The translations under genes were made by a program, and so were the position numbers. Below the pieces are notes generated by a model that was not told the origin of the DNA, searched no databases, and saw only the letters and a program-made list of their open reading frames with translations. Source: Piscinibacter gummiphilus (GTDB lineage Bacteria > Pseudomonadota > Gammaproteobacteria > Burkholderiales > Burkholderiaceae_C). Taken from it: DNA of 64,000 bases. The DNA is taken from positions 4,141,001 through 4,205,000 of the forward strand of contig NZ_CP136336.1 of NCBI RefSeq assembly GCF_032681285.1. Direction: 5' to 3'. Below, in pieces: positions 26,849 through 36,014 of this stretch. The first letter of the stretch is position 1. Each line of letters begins with the position of its first letter.

Positions 26849-29710
26849 ATGCTCGACCACCTCAAAGACACCGACTACGGCACGCCCAAGCGCGAGTCCG
26901 ACCGCGAAGTCACGCTCACCATCGACGGCGCTGAAGTCACCGTGCCGGCCGGCACCTCGCTGATGCGCGCGGCCGTGGAGGCCGGCATCAACGTGCCCAA
27001 GCTCTGCGCCACCGACAGCCTGGAGCCGTTTGGCTCCTGCCGCCTGTGCCTGGTCGAGATCGATGGTCGCAAGGGCTACCCCGCCTCGTGCACCACGCCA
27101 GCCGAAGCCGGCATGAACGTGCGCACCCAGAGCCCCAAGCTGCAGGAGCTGCGCAAAGGCGTGATGGAGCTCTACATCAGCGACCACCCGCTCGACTGCC
27201 TGACCTGCAGCGCCAACGGCAACTGCGAGCTGCAGGACATGGCCGGCGTCACGGGCCTGCGCAACGTGCGCTACGGCTTCGACGGCGCCAACCATCTCAA
27301 GGACAAGAAGGACGAGTCCAACCCCTACTTCAGCTACGACCCGAGCAAGTGCATCGTCTGCAACCGCTGCGTGCGCGCGTGTGAAGAGACGCAGGGCACC
27401 TTTGCGCTCACCATCAGCGGCCGCGGCTTCGACTCGCGTGTGTCGGCCGGCCAGGACGAGCCCTTCATGCAAAGCGAGTGCGTGAGCTGCGGTGCCTGCG
27501 TCGAGGCCTGCCCCACCGCCACGCTGCAGGAGAAAAGCGTGATCTGGCTCGGCCAGCCCGAGCACAGCGTGATCACCACCTGCGCCTACTGCGGCGTGGG
27601 CTGCGGCTTCAAGGCCGAGATGAAGGGCACCGAGGTCGTGCGCATGGTGCCGTGGAAAGACGGCCAGGCCAACGAAGGCCACTCCTGCGTGAAAGGCCGC
27701 TTCGCCTGGGGCTACGCGACGCACAAGGACCGCATCACCACCCCGATGATCCGCAAGAAGATCACCGACCCGTGGCAGGAGGTGAGCTGGGACGAAGCCA
27801 TCGGCTACGCCGCCAGCGAGTTCAAGCGCATCCAGGCCCAGCACGGGCGCGACAGCATCGGCGGCATCACCTCGTCTCGCTGCACCAACGAAGAGACCTA
27901 CCTCGTGCAGAAGCTGGTGCGCGCGGCTTTCGGCAACAACAACGTCGACACCTGCGCGCGCGTGTGCCACTCGCCCACCGGCTACGGCCTCGGGCAGACC
28001 TACGGCACCTCGGCCGGCACGCAGACCTTCAAGTCGGTGGAGAAGGCCGACGTGATCATGGTGATCGGCGCCAACCCGACCGACGGGCACCCGGTGTTCG
28101 CGTCACGCCTGAAGAAGCGGCTGCGCGAGGGCGCACAGCTCATCGTGGCCGACCCACGCCGCATCGACATCGTGAAGTCGCCGCACGTGAAAGCCGCGCA
28201 CCACCTGCAACTCAAGCCCGGCACCAACGTTGCGCTGATCAGTGCGCTGGCCCACGTGGTCGTGACCGAAGGGCTGGTCGACGAGGCCTACGTGGCCGAG
28301 CGTTGCGACACCAAGTCGTTCAACGACTGGCGCAACTTCGTCTCGCGGCCCGAGAACTCGCCCGAGGCGATGGAGGCCGTGACCGGCGTGCCCGCAGGCG
28401 AAGTGCGCGCCGCCGCCCGCCTCTACGCCAAGAAGGGCAGCAACGCCGCCATCTACTACGGCCTCGGCGTCACCGAGCACAGCCAGGGCTCGACCATGGT
28501 GATGGGCATCGCCAACCTCGCGATGGCCACCGGCAACGTGGGCCGCGAAGGCGTGGGCGTGAACCCGCTGCGTGGCCAGAACAACGTGCAGGGCTCGTGC
28601 GACATGGGCTCCTTCCCGCACGAGCTGCCGGGCTATCGGCACATCTCCGACAGCACCGTGCGCAGCTCGTTCGAAGCCGCCTGGGGCGTGGAGCTGCAAC
28701 CGGAGCCGGGCCTGCGCATTCCGAACATGTTCGACGCCGCACTCACCGGCAGCTTCAAGGGCCTGTACTGCGAAGGCGAAGACATCGTGCAGAGCGACCC
28801 CAACACGCAGCACGTGGCGGCCGCCTTGATGGCGATGGAATGCATCGTGGTGCAGGACATCTTCCTCAACGAGACCGCGAAGTACGCCCACGTCTTCCTG
28901 CCCGGCTCCTCGTTCCTCGAGAAAGACGGCACTTTCACCAACGCCGAACGCCGCATCTCGCGCGTGCGCAAGGTGATGCCACCGCTCCCCGGCCTCGCCG
29001 ATTGGGAGGTGACGGTGAAGCTCGCCAACGCGCTCGGCTACCCGATGCACTACGAGCACCCCTCGCAGATCATGGACGAGATCGCCGCGCTCACGCCCAC
29101 CTTCCGCGGCGTGAGCTTCGACAAGATCGAGAAGCTGGGCAGCGTGCAGTGGCCCTGCAACGACGACGCACCCGACGGCACGCCCACCATGCACATCGAC
29201 CACTTCGTGCGCGGCAAGGGCCGATTCATGATCACCAAATACGTGCCCACCGACGAGAAGGTGACGCGCAAGTTCCCGCTGCTGCTGACCACCGGGCGCA
29301 TCCTCTCGCAGTACAACGTGGGCGCGCAGACGCGCCGCACGCCCAACGTCGAGTGGCACAGCGAAGACCTGCTCGAGATCCACCCCCACGACGCCGAAGA
29401 CCGCGGCATCAAGAGCGGCGACTGGGTCGGCATCCAGAGCCGCGCGGGCGACACGGTGCTGCGCGCGGTGATCACCGACCGCGTGGCGCCGGGCGTGGTC
29501 TACACCACCTTCCACTTCCCCGAGTCAGGCGCCAACGTGATCACCACCGACAACTCCGACTGGGCCACCAACTGCCCCGAGTACAAGGTGACCGCGGTGC
29601 AGGTGATGCCGGTGATGCAGCCCTCGGCCTGGCAGCAGGAGCACTCGCGCTTCAGCAAGGTGCAGGAAGAGTTGCTGCAGCAACGCCACCACGCCATCCC
29701 CGCAAAATAA
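26849..29710 (+). CDS. fdsA: NAD-dependent formate dehydrogenase alpha subunit (Mo-bis-MGD catalytic)
   Basis: A 953-residue catalytic subunit oxidising formate to CO2. The N-terminal [2Fe-2S] domain (GSCRLCLVEIDG) and the NuoG-type His-Cys cluster (HPLDCLTCSANGNCELQ) come first. Two [4Fe-4S] sets follow (CIVCNRCVRACEE and CVSCGACVEACP), then a further [4Fe-4S] site (CAYCGVGC) and the molybdopterin domain. The metal-ligand cysteine is most likely Cys373 in ARVCHSPTGYG, with the adjacent conserved His374. Length and order match the soluble Fds enzymes of Cupriavidus and Rhodobacter. Confidence 0.97.
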   Translation: MLDHLKDTDYGTPKRESDREVTLTIDGAEVTVPAGTSLMRAAVEAGINVPKLCATDSLEPFGSCRLCLVEIDGRKGYPASCTTPAEAGMNVRTQSPKLQELRKGVMELYISDHPLDCLTCSANGNCELQDMAGVTGLRNVRYGFDGANHLKDKKDESNPYFSYDPSKCIVCNRCVRACEETQGTFALTISGRGFDSRVSAGQDEPFMQSECVSCGACVEACPTATLQEKSVIWLGQPEHSVITTCAYCGVGCGFKAEMKGTEVVRMVPWKDGQANEGHSCVKGRFAWGYATHKDRITTPMIRKKITDPWQEVSWDEAIGYAASEFKRIQAQHGRDSIGGITSSRCTNEETYLVQKLVRAAFGNNNVDTCARVCHSPTGYGLGQTYGTSAGTQTFKSVEKADVIMVIGANPTDGHPVFASRLKKRLREGAQLIVADPRRIDIVKSPHVKAAHHLQLKPGTNVALISALAHVVVTEGLVDEAYVAERCDTKSFNDWRNFVSRPENSPEAMEAVTGVPAGEVRAAARLYAKKGSNAAIYYGLGVTEHSQGSTMVMGIANLAMATGNVGREGVGVNPLRGQNNVQGSCDMGSFPHELPGYRHISDSTVRSSFEAAWGVELQPEPGLRIPNMFDAALTGSFKGLYCEGEDIVQSDPNTQHVAAALMAMECIVVQDIFLNETAKYAHVFLPGSSFLEKDGTFTNAERRISRVRKVMPPLPGLADWEVTVKLANALGYPMHYEHPSQIMDEIAALTPTFRGVSFDKIEKLGSVQWPCNDDAPDGTPTMHIDHFVRGKGRFMITKYVPTDEKVTRKFPLLLTTGRILSQYNVGAQTRRTPNVEWHSEDLLEIHPHDAEDRGIKSGDWVGIQSRAGDTVLRAVITDRVAPGVVYTTFHFPESGANVITTDNSDWATNCPEYKVTAVQVMPVMQPSAWQQEHSRFSKVQEELLQQRHHAIPAK

Positions 29711-29714
29711 GGCC

Positions 29715-29951
29715 ATGCACGTCGACCAGCTCATCAAGATGGCCAACCAGATCGGCGACTTCTTCGAGTCGATGCCCGACCCGGTGGAAGCGCAGGACGG
29801 CATCGCCACGCACATCCGCAAGTTCTGGGAGCCGCGCATGCGGCGCGAGCTCATCGCGCACATCGACGCCACCGGCGGCGCTGGCCTGCACCCTGCCGTG
29901 CTGCAAGCGATCACGCACCAGCGCGCCGCCCTCGCGGGAGCGCCCTCATGA
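29715..29951 (+). CDS. fdsD: formate dehydrogenase delta subunit
   Basis: A 78-residue protein beginning MHVDQLIKMANQIGDFFESM and containing HIRKFWEPRMRREL, the hallmark of the small FdsD family. FdsD is needed for formation or stability of active Fds complexes in related bacteria. It lies 4 bp after fdsA and its stop overlaps the fdhD ATG. In Cupriavidus the FdhD-like fdsC gene precedes fdsD; here the order is reversed. Confidence 0.93.
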   Translation: MHVDQLIKMANQIGDFFESMPDPVEAQDGIATHIRKFWEPRMRRELIAHIDATGGAGLHPAVLQAITHQRAALAGAPS

Positions 29952-30781
29952 ACGCCCGACTGCCGCTCGACATGCCGCTCACCGAAGGCCTTCACACCTC
30001 GCCCACGCGCGACGTCGACGTGCAACGCCTGTCGCCGAGCGGGGTGAGCACCGAGCACGACCTCGTCGCCGCCGAGGTGCCGGTCGCGCTCGTCTTCAAC
30101 GGCATCTCGCACGCCGTGATGATGGCCACGCCGGCCGACCTGGAAGACTTCGCGCTCGGCTTCGCCTTGTCGGAAGGCCTGCTCGCCTCACGCGACGAGT
30201 GCCGCGGCATCGAGGTGGTGGAAGTGGCCGAAGGAATCGAGGTACAGCTCGACGTGGCGAGCGCTGCGGCCGCGCGCCTGCAGGAGCAGCGCCGCAGCCT
30301 CGCCGGCCGCACCGGCTGCGGCCTGTGCGGCATCGACAGCCTCGCGCGGCTCGACCTCACCCCGGAGCCCGTCACACCGCCCGCCTGGGCCGCGCAGCTC
30401 GCACCGGCCACGCTGCTGCGCGCCTTCGCCCAGCTGCCCGCGCGCCAGCCCCTCAACGCGCTTACCGGCGCCCACCACGCCGCCGCGTGGGCCACGCCCG
30501 AGGGCGAGCTCGCCGCCGTGATGGAAGACGTGGGCCGCCACAACGCGCTCGACAAGCTGCTGGGGCAACGCGCGCGGCAGAAGCTGTCGAACGCCGACGG
30601 CTTCGTCATCATGTCGAGCCGCGCGAGCTACGAACTCGTGCGCAAGTGCGCGCGGCTCGGTGTGCCCATGCTGGCCACCATCTCGGCGCCGACGAGCCTC
30701 GCGGTCGACATCGCCCGGCAGGCGGGGATGCAGTTGTATGGGTTCTGCCGGGGGACGCAGGTGGTGCGGTACGGGCCCTGA
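29948..30781 (+). CDS. fdhD: FdhD-family sulfurtransferase for formate dehydrogenase maturation (FdsC equivalent)
   Basis: A 277-residue protein with the redox-active CxxC in RTGCGLCGID and the conserved ALGFALSEGLL and MEDVGRHNALDKLLG regions of FdhD. It is thought to sulfurate the molybdenum cofactor before insertion into the catalytic subunit. Translation is coupled to fdsD by a 4-nt overlap, and it closes the fds operon. Confidence 0.95.
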   Translation: MNARLPLDMPLTEGLHTSPTRDVDVQRLSPSGVSTEHDLVAAEVPVALVFNGISHAVMMATPADLEDFALGFALSEGLLASRDECRGIEVVEVAEGIEVQLDVASAAAARLQEQRRSLAGRTGCGLCGIDSLARLDLTPEPVTPPAWAAQLAPATLLRAFAQLPARQPLNALTGAHHAAAWATPEGELAAVMEDVGRHNALDKLLGQRARQKLSNADGFVIMSSRASYELVRKCARLGVPMLATISAPTSLAVDIARQAGMQLYGFCRGTQVVRYGP

Positions 30782-30797
30782 GCCCACCCGCGAGCGA

Positions 30798-31196
30798 TCA
30801 GTTCAGCGCGCGCTTGGGCGGCGGACTCTCGCGCGGCACGGCCGCGGCCTGCGGCAGGCCGTGCAGCCCGTCGAGCACACGATCGGCATCCAGCGAGCGG
30901 ATCGGGACCGACGCGTCGCGCGGGATGAGGCCCTGAGCGATCAGGTTCTCATAGCGCAGCGCACACACCCGCAGGAACGACGAGAAGTTGCCCACCGCAC
31001 CCCGATCGGCCACCAACTCGTCGTACAGCTTCTCGATCAGTTGCGCGACCGTCATGCCGTCTCGGCCGGCAATCTCTTCCAGCACCGACCAGTGCAGGTT
31101 TTCGAGCCGGAGACTGGTGACCACGCCATGCAGGCGCACCGACCGCGTGCGGCTCTCGTAGCTGGCGGGATCTGCACTGATGAAGATCTTGCACAT
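30798..31196 (-). CDS. ribbon-helix-helix domain protein
   Basis: A 132-residue protein with a ribbon-helix-helix-like segment (RSVRLHGVVTSLRLENLHWS, then LEEIAGRDGMTVAQLIEKLY) of the type found in small COG4321-like proteins. A Pro/Lys-rich tail ends the protein. The ATG at 31196 is preceded by AGGAG, which fixes the start inside a longer open frame. It is convergent with fdhD and lies 31 bp downstream of the DJ-1 gene on the same strand. The DNA target is unknown. Confidence 0.8.
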   Translation of the reverse strand: MCKIFISADPASYESRTRSVRLHGVVTSLRLENLHWSVLEEIAGRDGMTVAQLIEKLYDELVADRGAVGNFSSFLRVCALRYENLIAQGLIPRDASVPIRSLDADRVLDGLHGLPQAAAVPRESPPPKRALN

Positions 31197-31227
31197 GACA
31201 GGCTCCTGCGGTGTGGCGACTTGAATG

Positions 31228-31803
31228 CTACAGACTGATGCGGGTGCCCAGTACGGTGAGGAACTGGCCGATCCACGCCGGATGCGCGGGCCAGGCCGGC
31301 GCGGTGACCAGATTGCCATCGGTGACGGCGCCGTCGATGGCGATGCCCATGTACTCGGCGCCGGCCAGTTCGACCTCGACCTGGCACGCCGGGTAGGCGC
31401 TGAGCTTGCGGCCCTTGATGAGACCTGTCGCCGCCAGCAGCTGCGCGCCATGGCAGATGGCCGCCACGGGCTTGTTCGCCGACAGGAAGTGCCGCGTGAT
31501 CTCGACGACGCGCGAGTTCATGCGCAGGTACTCCGGCGCACGCCCGCCGGGCACGACCAGCGCGTCGTACTTGGCCGGGTCGATCTCGGCAAAGGTCGCG
31601 TTGAGCGTGAAGCGGTGGCCGGGCTTCTCGCTGTAGGTCTGCTGGCCCTCGAAGTCGTGGATGGCCGTCATCACGTAGTCGCCGCTCTTCTTGTCGGGCG
31701 CGACCGCATGGACGGTGTGGCCCACAGCCTGCAACGCCTGGAAGGGCACCATCACTTCGTAGTCTTCGCCGAAGTCGCCGCACAGCATCAGGATCTTGCT
31801 CAT
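31228..31803 (-). CDS. DJ-1/PfpI-family protein
   Basis: A 191-residue class I glutamine-amidotransferase-like protein. The nucleophile elbow [10 protein letters not shown] carries the conserved Cys, preceded by [13 protein letters not shown]; Glu near the N-terminus (GDFGEDYEV) completes the usual site. Members act as proteases, glyoxalases/deglycases or redox chaperones. The specific activity cannot be assigned. The start MSKILMLCG matches family length; the upstream open frame is a shadow. Confidence 0.9.
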   Translation of the reverse strand: MSKILMLCGDFGEDYEVMVPFQALQAVGHTVHAVAPDKKSGDYVMTAIHDFEGQQTYSEKPGHRFTLNATFAEIDPAKYDALVVPGGRAPEYLRMNSRVVEITRHFLSANKPVAAICHGAQLLAATGLIKGRKLSAYPACQVEVELAGAEYMGIAIDGAVTDGNLVTAPAWPAHPAWIGQFLTVLGTRISL

Positions 31804-32104
31804 CTGAGGTCTCCGTCTTGGGGGTAGGAGCCACGATTCTTGGGAGCCGGCGGCGGCGCGGGTAGTAGCGGCGTATGAGGTACGTCGTGGTTTACCCGGG
31901 GCGGCGTTCGCGGTTTGGCGCGCGAGTGACTGCGATCGGCCAGAACCGGTCATGCGCGAATGTCTGGTCGTGATCACTGCTTCGCTCCGAGCCCAGGCAT
32001 CACAGGGGAACTCAGGCTTCAATCCAATCCCGAGTGGCCCGAGGGGTCGCGATTCGTACTTCCGATACGCGCATACTGCGTCGAACCACTTGCGAGGATC
32101 GCCC
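31804..32104. other. 301-bp non-coding interval between DJ-1 gene and histidine kinase
   Basis: No convincing gene is present. It separates divergent genes and probably holds both promoters. The kinase frame is open upstream of its chosen ATG as far as an ATG at 31952, but that stretch does not look like a kinase N-terminus. Confidence 0.5.
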
Positions 32105-33232
32105 ATGTACCAGTTCCTAGCGAATAACCGACAGGAGCTCATCGAACGGTGTCGCGCGAAAGTTGCGCTTCGAGAGAAACGCGGTGCATCCTTAGCACAG
32201 CTTGAAAACGGCATCCCGCTGTTCTTGGACCAGCTCACTCGCACCTTGCGTGCCGAGGAAGATGGGCAGGTTGCAATTAGCTTGCAGATCTCTGGCCCGT
32301 CCGGTGGTGACGTACTGGCTCTGTCTGAGATCGGTGTCAGTGCCGCCGCGCACGGCAGGGTACTCCTTGGGCTTGGGTTCACGGTTGACCAGGTTGTTCA
32401 CGACTACGGCGATCTTTGTCAGGCGATCACGGATCTCGCTGTAGAACGGGACGCACCGTTTTCGATCGACGAGTACCGGACGCTGAACCGCTGCTTGGAC
32501 AACGCGATCGCGGACGCAGTCGCAGAGTTCGCAAGGCAGCGCGACATCGACATGGCCATCGAGAACACCGCGGCTGAAACACAGCGACTGGGTTTCCTGG
32601 TACACGAGCTGCGCAATCATCTTCTGGCGGCAATGATGGCGTTCCGCGCACTTGAGACCGGAACGCTTGCCGTCGGTGGCTCCACGGGTGGTGTCGTCAA
32701 GCGGGCGCTGGCCTCGATGAAGGCGCTGGTCGATCAATCGATAGCGACCGTTCGCACGGCAAGCGGTGAACCCATGATCGACACCTTCTCAGTGGCGACA
32801 TTCATTGCCGACGCGAAGATTTCCGCATTGCTGTACGCCGCGAGCACCCAATGTTCGCTGCATGTTGTCGAGGTCGACCCTCTGCTGTCCATCTCCGGAA
32901 ACCGGATGCTGCTTGCAGCAGCCTTGACCAACCTGCTGCAAAACGCCTTCAAGTACACCCACCCACACACCATGGTGACACTCAGCGCCAAAGAGCAGGG
33001 AGACCGCGTACTGATCTCGGTGCAAGATCACTGTGGGGGTCTGCCGCCGGGGGCAGCCGAAGCCATGTTCAAGCCGTTCACGCAAGTGAGCAGCGACCGA
33101 AGTGGCCTGGGACTGGGTCTGTCCATCGCGCTCAAGAGTGTGGAGGCAGACGGCGGCACGTTGAGTGTTCAGGATTTGCCAGGGGCGGGCTGCATCTTTT
33201 CAATCGATCTCCCGCGCGCCCCGCTTCACTGA
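32105..33232 (+). CDS. sensor histidine kinase with RsbRD-like N-terminal domain
   Basis: A 375-residue soluble kinase. The N-terminal about 160 residues ([51 protein letters not shown]) resemble the globin-like RsbRD-N sensor module. The H-box is [13 protein letters not shown], the N-box [10 protein letters not shown], and G-boxes occur at [11 protein letters not shown] and [10 protein letters not shown]. There are no membrane segments, so the signal is cytoplasmic. Base composition is visibly less GC-rich than in the flanking operons. A receiver gene follows 80 bp downstream. Confidence 0.9.
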   Translation: MYQFLANNRQELIERCRAKVALREKRGASLAQLENGIPLFLDQLTRTLRAEEDGQVAISLQISGPSGGDVLALSEIGVSAAAHGRVLLGLGFTVDQVVHDYGDLCQAITDLAVERDAPFSIDEYRTLNRCLDNAIADAVAEFARQRDIDMAIENTAAETQRLGFLVHELRNHLLAAMMAFRALETGTLAVGGSTGGVVKRALASMKALVDQSIATVRTASGEPMIDTFSVATFIADAKISALLYAASTQCSLHVVEVDPLLSISGNRMLLAAALTNLLQNAFKYTHPHTMVTLSAKEQGDRVLISVQDHCGGLPPGAAEAMFKPFTQVSSDRSGLGLGLSIALKSVEADGGTLSVQDLPGAGCIFSIDLPRAPLH

Positions 33233-33312
33233 CGCTCAAGGCTTACCGTGCAAGCACCCCTCAACTGCAGATGCGTCGCGCGTCTCGGCATCTCGATTGC
33301 CAGTAAGGCTTT

Positions 33313-33729
33313 ATGGCAATACGAACCGAACCCTTGAAGATTCTGATTGCCGATGACTACCCGGATGTCGCTGACCTGCTGAGCGAGCTTTTGCAGCTTG
33401 AGTTTGACTGCGAGACCGTTGTCGTTCTTAACGGGGCCGATGCTCTGCACGAGGCTTTGAAACGACGACCAGACGTGAGCCTTTTAGACATCGACATGCC
33501 AATCATGGCGGGAGTTGAGTGTGCGGCGGCCATGCGGTTGAAGTGGGGCACGGACGCTGGACTTATTGTGGCAGTCACCGGTCGTTCTTCCCGGGAGGCA
33601 GGTGAGTCGGGTCACTTCAATCACGTCTTGCGCAAGCCGACGGACTTCGAAGAATTGGTGAAGCTCATTCGCGCAAGGTTTCCTTCGAATCCCTTACCCG
33701 ATCCAGAACCTGTGCCTGGGGCGGCTTAA
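33313..33729 (+). CDS. response regulator receiver protein
   Basis: A 138-residue single receiver domain. The acidic pocket is visible in ILIADDYPDVAD, the phospho-acceptor Asp in SLLDIDMPIM and the conserved Lys in VLRKPTDFEEL. It has no output domain. It lies directly downstream of the histidine kinase and should be its phosphorylation partner, acting by protein interaction. Codon use is less GC-biased than in the surrounding operons. Confidence 0.9.
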   Translation: MAIRTEPLKILIADDYPDVADLLSELLQLEFDCETVVVLNGADALHEALKRRPDVSLLDIDMPIMAGVECAAAMRLKWGTDAGLIVAVTGRSSREAGESGHFNHVLRKPTDFEELVKLIRARFPSNPLPDPEPVPGAA

Positions 33730-33961
33730 TCAGATCGGCGTCTTGCGGCACCGGTCCTCCAACCCTCTCATCGAGACGACATGCCCCGGCGAGCTAGGTC
33801 GCGCAGCTCAATCGTTGCACGACCGCTTTCTACATTCAGGATAGAGAGGCTGGATGTCTGCTGAGGGTCGCGAGCAGCCATCCGGTAGTGAGATCCGAGT
33901 GACTGCACCCGCTGCATACCTAACTTTGACATTGAGCGGCGGCCTTCAGACTGCTTTCGAT

Positions 33962-33978
33962 CCTCCCCGGAGGGGAGG
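33962..33978. repeat. 7-bp perfect hairpin in a 283-bp non-coding interval
   Basis: CCTCCCC and GGGGAGG flank a GGA loop. The hairpin lies between the receiver gene and the 3' end of the broken SDR gene, which converge on this interval. There is no T-run on either side, so a Rho-independent terminator is unlikely. The rest of 33730-34012 shows nothing I can assign. Confidence 0.35.
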
Positions 33979-34012
33979 CGAATGTCGCCCCTGCCGTTTC
34001 CTCCCCCTCTGG

Positions 34013-34795
34013 TCAGGACACGCTCGCGACCAGGGTCTCGCCGCCAGACACTTCGATGACGGTGCCGGTGACGTAGGGGTTCGTCATCAGGAACACCGCT
34101 GCGTGGCCAATGTCCGACGCCTGCCCGACGCGTCATACGGGAAACGCCTCGGCGACCCTCTGGCGCAGTCCGTCCCGGTGCTCGGTCGGCAGGAAGCTCC
34201 ACATCTCGGTGTCGATGAAGCCGGGGCGGATCGTGTTGACCCGCGTCGCTGCCAGCTCCAGCGCCAGTGAACCGGACAACGCCTCGACGGCGCCGAAGGC
34301 TGAGGTCGCCGCAGCAAAGCCCGGCTTGGGCCGCACAGCGAGACCACCGGTGAGGAAGGTGATGGAGCCGCCCGCCCGCAGGCGGGGGGCTGCATGGCGC
34401 GCGCTGGCCCAGCTGCCCAGGAACTTGCCTTCCATGTAGCTGCGCACACCCTGCATGTCGGCGTCCATGAAACTGCCCCAACTGCCCAGGTCCGGCGAGG
34501 CGGTCACGACGAGGTGGTCCAGCGTGCCGATGGTCTCGAAGGCGGCGCGGACTGACGACTCGTCGCGCATGTCCAGGACGACTTGGGTGAAGTGAGCGAG
34601 GGCGGGGCGCGCTTCAGCAGATTCGATCCGGCGGCTGGCGACGATGAGCGTGGCACCAGCGGCGTGCGCGGCTTTCGCAACGCCAAGGCCGATGCCTGTC
34701 TTGCCGCCGACAACGACGACCCGCTTGCCGGCCAGCGGCAGCGTGGGGCTGAGGGATGGGTCTTGCTGCGCAATTGCGCTGGTAGGTGCGGACAT
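34013..34795 (-). pseudogene. SDR-family oxidoreductase interrupted by an in-frame TGA
   Basis: The first 220 codons encode a short-chain dehydrogenase-like protein with a glycine-rich nucleotide site (VVVGGKTGIGLGVAKAA) and the late-family motif VNTIRPGFIDTEMW. A TGA at 34133-34135 stops translation. The same frame then continues for 39 codons with intact SDR C-terminal sequence (GHAAVFLMTNPYVTGTVIEV, then SGGET) to a second TGA at 34013. A single CGA-to-TGA change explains this. The usual catalytic YxxxK is replaced (FAAATSAFGAVEA), as in some atypical SDRs. It could be a recent pseudogene, a readthrough case or a sequencing error. A LysR gene is divergent from it. Confidence 0.8.
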
Positions 34796-34961
34796 GAAGG
34801 CTTCTCTCTTCGGTTGGTTCCTGACAGGCGCGCCGCTTGAGCGTTCGGCCCACTGTTCGCTGCAACCCCACTACGGCCTGCGGTCACAGCACGGAAGTCA
34901 TCCTAGATTGATCGCCATTTGTTGATAATCCTCCGCCGTTGAATCAGACCAATTCTCATCT

Positions 34962-34973
34962 TGAATAAATTCA
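34962..34973. promoter_or_regulatory. inverted repeat in the SDR-LysR divergent promoter, candidate LysR operator
   Basis: TGAAT-AA-ATTCA lies about 45 bp upstream of the LysR gene in the 221-bp divergent interval, which is locally AT-rich. The position suits an autoregulatory LysR site that would also control the divergent SDR. Assignment rests on symmetry and position only. Confidence 0.4.
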
Positions 34974-35016
34974 GGGTTGCCTCTCGGTGAGAGAACTCTG
35001 GGAGCCAAACAAACAC

Positions 35017-35931
35017 ATGGACAGGTTTCACGAGCTCACGGCCTTCATCGCTGTGGTGGAAGCGAGCGGGTTTTCGGCCGCCGCCAAGCGTCTGGGCGAC
35101 TCGCAGTCTGGTGTGAGCAAAGCGGTAGGCGCGCTGGAGCGTCGCCTGGGTGTGCAACTGCTGCAGCGAAGCACACGCAGAGTGAATCTGACCGACGCCG
35201 GACGCAGCTACTACCAGCGGATGAAGCCGCTGCTGGATGAGGTGGCTCAGGCGGACAGTGAACTGGCCAGCAGCACCATGGAACTGTCAGGCCTCGTTCG
35301 GATTGCGGCGTCAGCCACCTTTGGCCGCCTGCATGTGCTGCCGCTGGTGCCGAAGCTGCTGGCACTGCATCCCAAGCTGAAGCTCGATCTGCAATTGACG
35401 GACGGTGTGCAGGACCTGCTCGCCGACGGCATCGATCTCGCCATCCGAATCAGCCCGACAGTGAGCCCCGATGCCGTGGTCAGGCGTGTGACGACGACTT
35501 CGCTTGTCTGCGTGGGCTCACGCAAATACTTTGCGCTGCACGGTACGCCCAAGACGCCGCAGGACTTGGTCCATCACAACTGTCTGATCTTCAACGGCAT
35601 GGACCAGTGGGTCTTCGACGGTCCGCGAGGCCGGCACAGCGTCCGCGTCAGCGGCAACTTGGCATCCAACACAGTTGAAGCCATCCTCGCGGCCGTGCAA
35701 GCGGATGTTGGCGTCGGGATGTTCAACGGCGCTTCCTTGGCAGGCGATCGGCGCGACCCCGACATCATCCAGGTACTCGTCGACTTCATCAGCGAGACAC
35801 GAGACCTCGGTCTGATCTGGCCGAACCGCAAGTTCATTCCGGCCAGGGTGCGGCAGGTGACAGACTTCTTTGCAACCGAGTTGGCGGGCCGCCTGGGCAC
35901 GAGCCTTGGCGGGATTGGTGCTCCAAGCTGA
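35017..35931 (+). CDS. LysR-family transcriptional regulator
   Basis: A 304-residue LysR regulator: winged helix (FHELTAFIAVVEASGFSAAA, then QRSTRRVNLTDAGRSYY) and an effector domain with LADGIDLAIRISPTVSPD. I chose the ATG at 35017 because it gives the standard N-terminus; an in-frame GTG lies 30 nt upstream. It is divergent from the interrupted SDR gene and probably regulates it, a very common LysR-SDR pairing. The effector is unknown. Confidence 0.92.
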   Translation: MDRFHELTAFIAVVEASGFSAAAKRLGDSQSGVSKAVGALERRLGVQLLQRSTRRVNLTDAGRSYYQRMKPLLDEVAQADSELASSTMELSGLVRIAASATFGRLHVLPLVPKLLALHPKLKLDLQLTDGVQDLLADGIDLAIRISPTVSPDAVVRRVTTTSLVCVGSRKYFALHGTPKTPQDLVHHNCLIFNGMDQWVFDGPRGRHSVRVSGNLASNTVEAILAAVQADVGVGMFNGASLAGDRRDPDIIQVLVDFISETRDLGLIWPNRKFIPARVRQVTDFFATELAGRLGTSLGGIGAPS

Positions 35932-36014
35932 GCCACGCGGCTGAATCCAATCGTCGAGCAACATCCGCCATCCTGCTCTCCGAGCACAAAGCTACCTTTG
36001 AACACGCACGGCAC

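Noticed and set aside
25175..28090. 971-codon minus-strand open frame across fdsB and fdsA
   Set aside because: It is antisense to well-conserved formate dehydrogenase genes and has no recognisable motif.
33768..33932. Possible 54-codon minus-strand gene between the receiver and SDR genes
   Set aside because: It is the tail of a longer shadow frame, with no clear ribosome-binding site, and no family was recognised.
33962..33978. Hairpin as a Rho-independent terminator for the receiver or SDR gene
   Set aside because: The stem is perfect, but no T-run follows on either strand.
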